Positions 45,510-52,583 of a stretch of DNA of 64,000 bases are shown here, in pieces; position 1 is the first letter of the stretch; each line of letters starts with the position of its first letter. The translations under genes were made by a program, and so were the position numbers. The notes beneath the pieces are model-generated. The model did no database searches. It saw only the letters and a program-made list of their open reading frames with translations, and was not told where the DNA came from. This DNA is from Parvibaculum indicum (GTDB taxonomy: Bacteria > Pseudomonadota > Alphaproteobacteria > Parvibaculales > Parvibaculaceae), in contig NZ_JAASQO010000011.1 of the NCBI RefSeq assembly GCF_011762095.1, positions 116,107-180,106 of the forward strand, read 5' to 3'.

Positions 45510-46931
45510 ATGCCCAGCCAAGAGACATTGCAGCGCTTCCGCGAGATCGTCGGTCCCAAGGGATATACCGACGATCCCGATGCGCTCGCGCCGCATCTTG
45601 TCGAACAGCGCGGCCTCTACAAGGGCAAGACCGTCGCCATGCTGAGCCCCGCGACGGTGGAAGAAGTCGCCGCCATCATGAAGCTCGCGCAGGAGACGAA
45701 AACGCCCATCGTGCCGCAGGGCGGCAATACCGGGCTTGTCGGCGGGCAGCTTCCCTTCGAGGCTGGAGAAGAACTTATCCTCTCCCTTTCGCGCATGAAG
45801 GCGGTACGCGCCATCGACACCGACAACAACACGCTCACCGTGGAAGCAGGCGTCACGCTTCTGGACGCACAGGAGGCCGCGGAAGAGGCCGACCGGCTCT
45901 TTCCGCTCAGCCTCGCCTCGGAAGGCTCCTGCCAGATCGGCGGCAATCTTTCGACCAATGCGGGCGGCACCGCCGTGCTGCGCTATGGCAATGCGCGCGA
46001 CCTCGTGCTGGGCCTTGAAGTGGTGCTGGCCGACGGGCGCATCTGGCACGGGCTCAAGGGCCTCAGGAAAGACAATACGGGCTACGACCTCAAGCAGCTT
46101 TTCATCGGTTCGGAAGGCACGCTCGGCATCATCACCGCCGCCGTGCTGAAACTGTTTCCCCGCCCGCGCGCGGTGGAGACCGCCTTTGCCGCGGTGCCGA
46201 GCGTGGAAGCCGCCGTTTCGCTGCTGCGCGTCGCCGAAGCGGAGTCGGGCGGCATGGTCACGACCTTCGAGCTGGTGCCGCGCATCGGCGTGGAGTTCGT
46301 CACACGCCATCTCGACGGCGCGGAAGACCCGCTCGATGCTCCCTCGCCCTGGTATGTGCTGATCGAGATGACGGCGGGCCGCAAGGATGCCGGGTTGAGA
46401 GAGACCATGGAGGCCGCGCTCGCGGCGGGCATGGAAAAGGGGCTCGTCGCCGACGCGGCGCTTGCGCAGTCCGATACGCAGCGCGCCGCGCTCTGGGCGC
46501 TCCGCGAAAGCCTGTCGGAAATCCAGAAGCGCGAAGGCGGTTCCATCAAGCACGATATCTCCGTGCCCGTCTCCGCCATGGCCGCCTTCATCGCCAGGGC
46601 GAGCGAAGCCGTTAAGCGGGAAATGCCCGGCATCCGCCCCGTCCCCTTCGGCCATATCGGCGACGGCAATGTGCATTTCAATCTCAGTCAGCCGGAAGGC
46701 ATGGACAAGGAAGAGTATCTCGCCCAGTGGGACCGCATGGCGGGCATCGTCCACGACATCGTGCGGGAGATGGGCGGCTCCATCAGCGCCGAGCACGGCG
46801 TCGGCCGCATGAAGCGCGACGAGATCGCCGCCACCAAGGATCCGGTGGAAATCGGGATGATGCGCACGCTGAAGCACGCCTTCGACCCGGCGGGCATTCT
46901 CAATCCGGGCAAGGTGGTGCGGGCGGAGTAG
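45510..46931 (+). CDS. FAD-binding oxidoreductase, D-2-hydroxyglutarate/D-lactate dehydrogenase-like
   Basis: Flavoprotein of 473 residues in the vanillyl-alcohol-oxidase fold. The PCMH-type FAD domain (about 36-215) has PIVPQGGNTGLVGGQLPFEAGEELILSLSRM and LASEGSCQIGGNLSTNAGGTAVLRYGNARDLVLGLEVVLADGRIW; the C-terminal cap shows the family metal/substrate motifs FGHIGDGNVHFN (about 379-390) and SAEHGVGRMKRDEI. This is typical of D-2-hydroxyglutarate dehydrogenase and its relatives, oxidising a 2-hydroxy acid to the 2-oxo acid. Probably cotranscribed with the serine hydrolase. Palindromic repeats follow. Confidence 0.92.
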   Translation: MPSQETLQRFREIVGPKGYTDDPDALAPHLVEQRGLYKGKTVAMLSPATVEEVAAIMKLAQETKTPIVPQGGNTGLVGGQLPFEAGEELILSLSRMKAVRAIDTDNNTLTVEAGVTLLDAQEAAEEADRLFPLSLASEGSCQIGGNLSTNAGGTAVLRYGNARDLVLGLEVVLADGRIWHGLKGLRKDNTGYDLKQLFIGSEGTLGIITAAVLKLFPRPRAVETAFAAVPSVEAAVSLLRVAEAESGGMVTTFELVPRIGVEFVTRHLDGAEDPLDAPSPWYVLIEMTAGRKDAGLRETMEAALAAGMEKGLVADAALAQSDTQRAALWALRESLSEIQKREGGSIKHDISVPVSAMAAFIARASEAVKREMPGIRPVPFGHIGDGNVHFNLSQPEGMDKEEYLAQWDRMAGIVHDIVREMGGSISAEHGVGRMKRDEIAATKDPVEIGMMRTLKHAFDPAGILNPGKVVRAE

Positions 46932-46941
46932 CTTTGGCCTG

Positions 46942-47138
46942 CATCCTTCGAGACGCGGCTTCGCCGCTCCTCAGGATGAGGATTTAACTCAGAATTCGTC
47001 CCTCATCCTGAGGAGGGCTGAAAGCCCGTCTCGAAGGATGAAGGCCCCCACATTCCGTCATTGCGAGGCGTGAAACGACGAAGCAATCCAGCGCTGAGTC
47101 TGCCGCCCTGGATTGCTTCGCTGACGCTCTCAATGACG
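46942..47138. repeat. Composite palindromic repeat, family B followed by family A
   Basis: Family B arms are CATCCTTCGAGACGCGG...CCTCAGGATGAGG (46942-46981) and CCTCATCCTGAGGAGGG...GTCTCGAAGGATG (47001-47040). Family A follows as GTCATTGCGAGGCG...GAAGCAATCCAG...CTGGATTGCTTCG...CAATGACG (47056-47138). The 22375-22497 composite has the same two families in the other order. It sits between two convergent genes. Confidence 0.88.
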
Positions 47139-47152
47139 TTGCGGAAAGCGCC

Positions 47153-48499
47153 TCAATCCGCCCCGCGCTTCATCGCACTGCCGATGGGAAGGTTCTGCGC
47201 CGCCACGATCAGCACCTTGTCGATGCGCGGCCCGTCCATGTCCACGACCTCGAAGCGGTAGCCGTTCCAGCCGAAATACTCGCCCTCGCGCGGCAGCCGT
47301 CCGAACCAGTTGTAGAAGACGCCCGCCAGCGTGTTCACTTCCGGGCTGTCGTCGCCGGGCAGCTTGGTTAGGCCCAGCAGGCGTCGCACCTCGTCCACCG
47401 AGACGACACCATCGATGATGTAGGAGCCGTCTTCGCGCTGCACCACGGCGTCGTTCGCCACGTCGGCATGTTCGGAAATGTCGCCGATCATGGCGAAGAA
47501 AATGTCGCTCATGGTCAGCGTCCCGACCACATCGCCATATTCGTCGATGATGAGCCCCATGAACATCTGGTTCGACTGCAACACCGACAGCGCCTTCAGC
47601 GCGGAAGCGGTGCGCGGGATATAGAGCGGCGGCGACATCTTCTGGAACAGCACCTCGTTCGTCTTGGGGGCTTCGACATGGAAGAGGTCCTCCACGCGGA
47701 TCATGCCGACAGGCGGCCCGTCGGGCCCGCGCCGCACGGGATAGCGCATATTCTGGTAGCGCCTGATGGCTTCCAGATTGTCTTCCACCGGCGCGGTCGT
47801 ATCGAGCCAGACGAGTTGCACGCGCGGCGTCATGATCTCGCTGACATGCATATCGCCCATGCGGAAGACGCGATGCACGATGTCGCGTTCCACGCCCTCG
47901 ATGGCGCCGGTCGCCGCGCCCTCTTCCACCAGATGCTTGATCTCGTCTTCCGTGACCTTCGGCACCTGCTGGCCGGTCACGCCGTAAAGCCGCACCACGG
48001 CCTCGGTGGACCAGGACAGGAAGGTCACCGCGGGCGAGAGGATGCGCGAGAGCCCGTGCATGGGCCGAGCGATCCCCGAAGCGATCCCTTCCGGGTTCGA
48101 CAGCGCGATGCGCTTGGGGACCAGTTCGCCCAGAATGAGCGAAAGATAGGTGATGGTGACGACGACCAGCGCGAAGGCGGCGGGCACGGCATAGGCCCCG
48201 ACATAGGGCAGCGGCTTCAGCACCTCGGAAACCGGCTCGGCAAGCGTCGCACCGCCGAACGCGCCGGTAAAGACGCCGACCAGCGTAATGCCGATCTGGA
48301 CGACGGAAAGGAAGCGGCCCGATTCCCGTTGCAGCCTGAGCGCCGTGTCCACGCCGCCCGTCACCCCGCCGTCGCGCTTGCGGGCGCTTTTCAACGCAAG
48401 CAGGCGCTGGCGGCTGGATGAGACCACCGCCATTTCCGACATGGAGAAGAACCCGTTCAGCAGGATCAGAACGAGAAGGATGATGACGTCAGACAGCAT
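47153..48499 (-). CDS. CNNM/CorC/HlyC-type transmembrane protein with CBS pair
   Basis: Protein of 448 residues. Three or four membrane helices in the N-terminal CNNM (DUF21) domain (about 1-190; NGFFSMSEMAVVSSSRQRLLALK and ESGRFLSVVQIGITLVGVFTGAFGGATLAEPV), then a cystathionine-beta-synthase pair (about 215-330; MTPRVQLVWLDTTAPVEDNLEAIRR and IDEYGDVVGTLTMSDIFFAMIGD) and a CorC/HlyC domain (about 345-435; LPGDDSPEVNTLAGVFYNWFGRLPREGEYF). Such proteins are linked with Mg2+/Co2+ transport; the name hemolysin is historical. Starts ATG 48499. Confidence 0.92.
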   Translation of the reverse strand: MLSDVIILLVLILLNGFFSMSEMAVVSSSRQRLLALKSARKRDGGVTGGVDTALRLQRESGRFLSVVQIGITLVGVFTGAFGGATLAEPVSEVLKPLPYVGAYAVPAAFALVVVTITYLSLILGELVPKRIALSNPEGIASGIARPMHGLSRILSPAVTFLSWSTEAVVRLYGVTGQQVPKVTEDEIKHLVEEGAATGAIEGVERDIVHRVFRMGDMHVSEIMTPRVQLVWLDTTAPVEDNLEAIRRYQNMRYPVRRGPDGPPVGMIRVEDLFHVEAPKTNEVLFQKMSPPLYIPRTASALKALSVLQSNQMFMGLIIDEYGDVVGTLTMSDIFFAMIGDISEHADVANDAVVQREDGSYIIDGVVSVDEVRRLLGLTKLPGDDSPEVNTLAGVFYNWFGRLPREGEYFGWNGYRFEVVDMDGPRIDKVLIVAAQNLPIGSAMKRGAD

Positions 48500-48637
48500 G
48501 GGGACCCCGGCGGCGCATGGTCGCCCAATTATAGGGTAGGACCGGCCCTTGCGCGACAGCGCTGAATTCCATGCGGCCGAACCGGGCTTTCATGCTAGCG
48601 TCACGCGCTTTCCCGGATCGCCTTACGGAGAAAGCGA

Positions 48638-49102
48638 ATGACCGAAAAACGGCCCGAAACCGCCCCTGAAACGTCCAATGCGGAGGACTTCACCCTCCGG
48701 GAGGCGACCCTCCGCGACGCCGCCACCCTCGACGCATTGTGGCAGGCGGCGGGCCTTACCCGTCCATTCAACGATTCACGGCAGGACATTGGGTTTGCCC
48801 TTTCGGGGCCCGCCTCCACCATTCTCCTGCTGGAGCGGGAAGGCCATATCGGCGCCAGCGTCATGGTCGGTTATGACGGGCACAGGGGCACCGTCTACTA
48901 CGTATCGGCAGATCCGGGCTTGCGCCATCTGGGTCTCGGCACCCGCATCATGCGGGCGGCGGAAGACTGGCTGACCGCTCGGGGCGTCTGGAAGCTCAAC
49001 CTGATGATCCGCCCGGAAAACGAGGGCGTGCGCCGGTTTTACGAGACCCTCGGCTATGAGGTGGAAGAGCGTATCGTGATGTCGCGGCGGCTCGGGGATT
49101 GA
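48638..49102 (+). CDS. GNAT-family acetyltransferase, YpeA-like
   Basis: Acetyltransferase of 154 residues. Acetyl-CoA motif A is GTVYYVSADPGLRHLGLGTRIMRAAEDWLTARGVWKLNLMIRPENEGVRRFYETLGYEVEERIVMSRRL (about 84-150), with the G-x-G-x-R turn in LGLGTRIM. The YpeA/RimI-like end LMIRPENEGVRRFYETLGYE is clear. The first 20 residues are acidic and probably flexible. GGAGAAA precedes the ATG. It stands alone; the acetylated substrate is unknown. Confidence 0.88.
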   Translation: MTEKRPETAPETSNAEDFTLREATLRDAATLDALWQAAGLTRPFNDSRQDIGFALSGPASTILLLEREGHIGASVMVGYDGHRGTVYYVSADPGLRHLGLGTRIMRAAEDWLTARGVWKLNLMIRPENEGVRRFYETLGYEVEERIVMSRRLGD

Positions 49103-49122
49103 AGCCCGGTCCACCGCAAGCC

Positions 49123-49185
49123 GTCACCCGGGATCCATTCCGAATTCGGCACGCTGCACGGATGGCGGACCAAGCCCGGCATGAC
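49123..49185. repeat. Degenerate palindromic element
   Basis: Starts GTCACCCGGGATCCATTCCG and ends GGACCAAGCCCGGCATGACG, so its edges are inverted imperfect copies of each other and match the tips of the 16133-16161 element. It lies just after the GNAT gene and before the convergent HMCES gene. Confidence 0.55.
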
Positions 49186-49199
49186 GAAGAAGCAAGAAG

Positions 49200-49940
49200 T
49201 CAGAACAGATCCATCTGGTTCGCGTTTACGGGCTTTTCCGTCGCCTTCGGCGCGGGCTGCGCCTGCGCCTCGTCCTCGACCTCATGGCGCTCCCACAAGG
49301 AGGGATCGTCATTCGCCACGCGGTTGATCCGTGTACCGATGGGGACCGCCTCCATGAGATCGTCGGGCGCGGGGCGCAGCAGTTTCTGCACGTCCCTTGC
49401 TTGCGTCTCCGGGTCCAGCCACGCCGCCCAGTTCTTCTCGTCGAGGATCACCGGCATGCGGTGATGAATGGGCATCAGCGTTTCGTTCGCCTCCGTCGTC
49501 GCCACGGCGCAGGTGTCGACCTCGCTGCCGTCCGCGCCCATCCAGTTGCTGGCAATGGCCGCCATGGCAAAGCACTGCCCGTCGCGCCGGCGGATGAGAA
49601 AAGGCTGCTTCGGCCCCTTGCCCTTCGCCTTCCACTCGTAAAAGGCGTCGGCCGGCATCAGGCAGCGGCCATGGCGAAAACCGCCGCGAAAGCTCGGCTT
49701 TTCGTCGACCGTCTCGGCACGGGCATTGATGAGCAGCGATTTCGGCTCCTCCCTGGCCCAGGACGGGATCAGCCCCCAGCGCATCAGCCGGAAATGGCGT
49801 TCCCCGCGCTCCAGCGTCACGACGGGCACGGGCTGGGTCGGCGCGATGTTGTAGCGCGCCGGGAAATTGGGCTGCTCTCCATAGCCGAAGAGTTCCTTCA
49901 TGGCCTTGGGAGGCGTGGTGATGGCAAATCGTCCGCACAT
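49200..49940 (-). CDS. SOS-response-associated peptidase, HMCES/YedK type
   Basis: DNA-repair protein of 246 residues. The start MCGRFAITTPPKAMKEL puts the catalytic cysteine at position 2, which after removal of Met forms a stable thiazolidine crosslink with abasic sites in single-stranded DNA and protects replication forks. The rest shows the SRAP set: ARYNIAPTQPVPVV, MRWGLIPSWAREEPKSLLINARAETVDEKPSF (Asn, Arg, Glu of the site), RCLMPADAFYEWKAKGKGPKQPFLIRRRDG and TTEANETLMPIHHRMPVIL. Long in-frame extension upstream is discarded because Cys must follow the first Met. Divergent from zur. Confidence 0.96.
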   Translation of the reverse strand: MCGRFAITTPPKAMKELFGYGEQPNFPARYNIAPTQPVPVVTLERGERHFRLMRWGLIPSWAREEPKSLLINARAETVDEKPSFRGGFRHGRCLMPADAFYEWKAKGKGPKQPFLIRRRDGQCFAMAAIASNWMGADGSEVDTCAVATTEANETLMPIHHRMPVILDEKNWAAWLDPETQARDVQKLLRPAPDDLMEAVPIGTRINRVANDDPSLWERHEVEDEAQAQPAPKATEKPVNANQMDLF

Positions 49941-50068
49941 GGGCGCGCAGTCTAGGCCGATTCCACCCCGCGCCGTCAGGCGGTCTCGCCGACCGGTCTC
50001 GTCAGGCAGCCTCATCCTGTTATATTGTTTCATCGAGACGTTCCGGGGGACGACCCGAAAGGACGGCA

Positions 50069-50563
50069 ATGGCCGAGACGATCGAGACCGATACAGCGCC
50101 CAAGGCCCACAGCTCGCACAATCATCGCGCCTGCGTGGCCGATGCCATGGCGCGCGCGCAGGAAATCTGCGCGGAACGGGGCGTGAAGCTCACGCCGCTG
50201 CGCGAACAGGTGCTGCAGATCGTCTGGCGCTCGCACAAGCCCATCGGCGCCTATGAGGTGCTGGATACGCTGTCGGCAACGCATAAATCGGCCCGGCCGC
50301 CCACCGTTTATCGTGCCCTCGACTTCCTGATGGCCGAGGGCCTCATCCACAAGATCGAATCGCTCAATGCCTATCTCGGCTGTACGGATGCCGGCGCGCC
50401 CCATAGCGGCCATTTCCTGATCTGCCGGCAATGCGGCGGGACGGAGGAAATTGTCGATCCGAAGCTCGAACGCGCCCTTGACGCAGCGGCGGCCCATGCG
50501 GGCTTCCGGGCCGAACGCAAAACGGTCGAAATCACCGGCCTTTGCGCCCGGTGCGCCCGGTAA
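50069..50563 (+). CDS. zur: Zinc uptake regulator, Fur family
   Basis: Metal-dependent repressor of 164 residues. It matches Zur closely: AQEICAERGVKLTPLREQVLQIVWRSHKPIGAYEVLDTL then RPPTVYRALDFLMAEGLIHKIESLNAYLGCT (wing). The structural zinc site is formed by the C-x2-C pairs LICRQCG and LCARCAR near the end, and a His-rich N-terminus (SSHNHRAC) plus PHSGHF may hold the regulatory metal. With zinc bound it represses zinc-uptake genes; none of its targets is seen in the window. RBS and ATG 50069 are clear. Confidence 0.9.
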   Translation: MAETIETDTAPKAHSSHNHRACVADAMARAQEICAERGVKLTPLREQVLQIVWRSHKPIGAYEVLDTLSATHKSARPPTVYRALDFLMAEGLIHKIESLNAYLGCTDAGAPHSGHFLICRQCGGTEEIVDPKLERALDAAAAHAGFRAERKTVEITGLCARCAR

Positions 50564-50709
50564 TCCCGGGCCTGTACGGATCGCCTGTTCCACCGTTTCG
50601 GTAGGCATCGCGGATTGAACGGACGCGCTCATCCGTTAAGATCGCCCCTCATCGACAGGGTCTGGGCAGCCCCGCCGCCGTCACGACGACCTTAATCTGG
50701 GGAGAAAAC

Positions 50710-51069
50710 ATGATCCGCCGCACCGCGATGCTCTTCAGCCTCGCCCTTGTCATGCTCGCGCCCTTCATCGCCGCCCCTGCCCGGTCGGCGGAGGGAAATG
50801 CGCCCGGCGCCCGCTCCGGCCCCTTCGTCGTCACCGATCGCAGCCTCGCCGACCTCGCCGCCGACGGCTATGAGGTCAAAACCGGCTTCGGCCGCGCCCT
50901 GATCCTCCAGAAGGACGCATCGATCTATTCCTGCGAAGTGCCGCCCGCGCATGAGACGCTTTCCTATGCCTCCTATTTCATCTGTTCGCAGCTGAAGGAA
51001 ACGAAACCCGGCGCGGCCGAAAACGAACCGGCCGGCGACGACGCAAAAGACGACAACCAGAAAAACTGA
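50710..51069 (+). CDS. Small secreted protein of unknown function
   Basis: Protein of 119 residues with a signal peptide (1-27, ends ARSAEG). The mature core SGPFVVTDRSLADLAADGYEVKTGFGRALILQKDASIYSCEVPPAHETLSYASYFICSQLKE has two cysteines about 20 apart, likely a disulfide. The C-terminal 22 residues (EPAGDDAKDDNQKN) are acidic and unstructured. GGGGAG precedes the ATG. No known family; similar short proteins occur in alphaproteobacteria. Confidence 0.75.
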   Translation: MIRRTAMLFSLALVMLAPFIAAPARSAEGNAPGARSGPFVVTDRSLADLAADGYEVKTGFGRALILQKDASIYSCEVPPAHETLSYASYFICSQLKETKPGAAENEPAGDDAKDDNQKN

Positions 51070-51106
51070 ATCCCAACCAGAAAAGACAAACCTTCAGGGA
51101 GACAAC

Positions 51107-51889
51107 ATGACCTACACACCTTTCGATCTTTCCGGAAAGGTCGCCCTCGTGACCGGCGGCAATCGCGGCATCGGGCTCGGCATGGCGGAAGCCATGGCGC
51201 AGGCCGGCGCGGATATCGCCATCTGGGGCACGAATGAAAGCCGCAACAAGGAAGCGGAAGAAAAGCTCAAGGCCTATGGCGTGAAAGTCTATGCGCGCCA
51301 GGTCAATGTCGCCGAGGAGCAGGAAGTCGTCGACGGCATCGACGCCACCGTGGCCGAACTCGGCCGCATCGACAGCGTCTTCGCCAATGCCGGTATCGGC
51401 TATGGCGCGCCCTCCTTCGTGGAGATGAAGACCGACGTCTACCGCAAGGTGCTGTCGGTCAATCTCGACGGCGTGTTCTGGACGCTGCGCGAGACCTGCC
51501 GTCACATGGTGGAGCGCGCGAAGGACGGCGATGCGGGCGGCTCGCTCGTCGGCATTGCAAGTCTCGCCGCCATCGAGGGCGCCGGCAAGAACGAAGCCTA
51601 TGCCGCCACCAAGGGCGCCGTTATTTCCATGATCCGCGCCATCGCGGTGGAACATGCGCGTTACGGCATGCGGGCCAACGCCATTCTGCCGGGCTGGATC
51701 GCCACCGACATGACGCAGGGCGCGCAGGACAATCCCGCCTTTGCCGAAAAGGTCATTCCCCGCGTGCCCGCGCGCCGCTGGGGCGAGCCGGAAGATTTCG
51801 GCGGCATGGCCGTCTATCTGTCGTCGGATGCGTCGTCCTACATGTCCGGCCAGACGCTCGTCATCGATGGCGGCTATTCGATCTTCTGA
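51107..51889 (+). CDS. SDR-family oxidoreductase, FabG-like
   Basis: Classical short-chain dehydrogenase of 260 residues: VALVTGGNRGIGLGMAEAMAQAGADIAIW (cofactor), FANAGIG, LVGIASLAAIEGAGKNEAYAATKGAVISMIRAIA (catalytic Ser, Tyr and Lys) and the C-terminal SSYMSGQTLVIDGGYSIF. The family includes 3-oxoacyl-ACP reductases and many others; the acidic Asn/Glu after the second strand (WGTNESR) prefers NAD(H). A long leader GGGAGACAAC lies before the ATG. A strong terminator follows. Confidence 0.9.
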   Translation: MTYTPFDLSGKVALVTGGNRGIGLGMAEAMAQAGADIAIWGTNESRNKEAEEKLKAYGVKVYARQVNVAEEQEVVDGIDATVAELGRIDSVFANAGIGYGAPSFVEMKTDVYRKVLSVNLDGVFWTLRETCRHMVERAKDGDAGGSLVGIASLAAIEGAGKNEAYAATKGAVISMIRAIAVEHARYGMRANAILPGWIATDMTQGAQDNPAFAEKVIPRVPARRWGEPEDFGGMAVYLSSDASSYMSGQTLVIDGGYSIF

Positions 51890-51914
51890 TCGGACCCCGA
51901 CAGCGCAAAAAGAG

Positions 51915-51943
51915 AAAGGCGGAGCATCGGCTCCGCCTTTTTC
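51915..51943. terminator. Bidirectional rho-independent terminator
   Basis: AAAGGCGGAGC (51915-51925) and GCTCCGCCTTT (51930-51940) form a perfect 11-bp stem with a four-base loop. T residues follow on the plus strand and a T-rich CTCTTTTT run follows on the minus strand, so it can end the SDR transcript and the opposing secreted-protein transcript. The latter's stop lies inside it at 51942. Confidence 0.9.
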
Positions 51944-52493
51944 ACTCCGGGGGAGCGCCGCGCGTGACCAGGACGTCGATGGCGTCGAGGCCCGCGCCCG
52001 AAAGCTGGATGATGGCACGTCCCGCCTTCAGCGGAAAATAGACCGTCTTCCCCTCGCAGGCGGGACCGCGCTCGTGACCGCTGGAATCGATGAGCTGCCC
52101 CCGCTGCACCAGGTCGATCCAGACCATGCCTCTCGCGCTGACGGCATAGGACCCGTCCTCCGGCACGTCGAAAACCGCCATTCCCGCGAAACCGTCCTCC
52201 ATCGTTTCCGTCGCGGAGCCCGGCAGCGTTGCAAAGGTAACATCGGTCTGCCGATGGAAACGGAGATGCGTCTGCTTGCCCAGCGCCATCTTCACGCCGT
52301 CCGCCGCGTCGACTGTCTTCGCCGTGAGACGGACCGGGGTGTCTTCGGCCCATGACAGGCCGTCCGCCTTGCGCACGCATTGCGATCCGTCCGTCTGCAT
52401 GGCATCGGCGAACGCCGGCACGCTTACCGACAGGCAGGCCGCTGACAGACAAGCCATCAGCACGCCCATACAGAACACGATCCTTCGCATCAT
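51942..52493 (-). CDS. Secreted protein of unknown function, divergent from a TonB-dependent receptor
   Basis: Protein of 183 residues from ATG 52493 (preceded by GGGAGAG); signal peptide 1-30, cleaved near AFA-DA. The mature part has two cysteines about 98 residues apart (QCVRKAD and GPACEGKT) and alternating beta-strand composition (RLTAKTVDAADGVKMALGKQTHLRFHRQTDVTF, IDLVQRGQLIDSSGHERGP). It resembles small periplasmic binding or accessory proteins but matches no known family. The 90 bases to the receptor gene hold two ModE-type boxes, so it is probably coregulated with the receptor and may assist the same uptake. Confidence 0.75.
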   Translation of the reverse strand: MMRRIVFCMGVLMACLSAACLSVSVPAFADAMQTDGSQCVRKADGLSWAEDTPVRLTAKTVDAADGVKMALGKQTHLRFHRQTDVTFATLPGSATETMEDGFAGMAVFDVPEDGSYAVSARGMVWIDLVQRGQLIDSSGHERGPACEGKTVYFPLKAGRAIIQLSGAGLDAIDVLVTRGAPPE

Positions 52494-52511
52494 CCGGCTC
52501 TCCCTCTTAAA

Positions 52512-52535
52512 CGATATGTTTTTGTGTATATAACG
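52512..52535. promoter_or_regulatory. ModE-type Mo-box 1
   Basis: CGATATGT-N8-ATATAACG. Compared with the ModE consensus CGnTATAT-N8-ATATAnCG there is one mismatch in the left half and none in the right. The centre is 31 bases from that of box 2, about three helical turns, so two dimers could bind on the same face. It begins 19 bases before the ATG of the secreted protein. Confidence 0.75.
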
Positions 52536-52542
52536 CAAAATT

Positions 52543-52566
52543 CGTTATATCCATTAGAATATATCG
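52543..52566. promoter_or_regulatory. ModE-type Mo-box 2
   Basis: CGTTATAT-N8-ATATATCG, a full match to CGnTATAT-N8-ATATAnCG. A TAGAAT hexamer (52555-52560), a plausible -10 element for the receptor gene, lies within it, so a bound repressor would block transcription. It ends 17 bases before the receptor's ATG. Confidence 0.85.
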
Positions 52567-52583
52567 AATCGCCCGGGGGTCCC

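Noticed and set aside
47153..48499. Hemolysin
   Set aside because: The CNNM-CBS-CorC/HlyC arrangement points to metal transport; the hemolysin name is historical.
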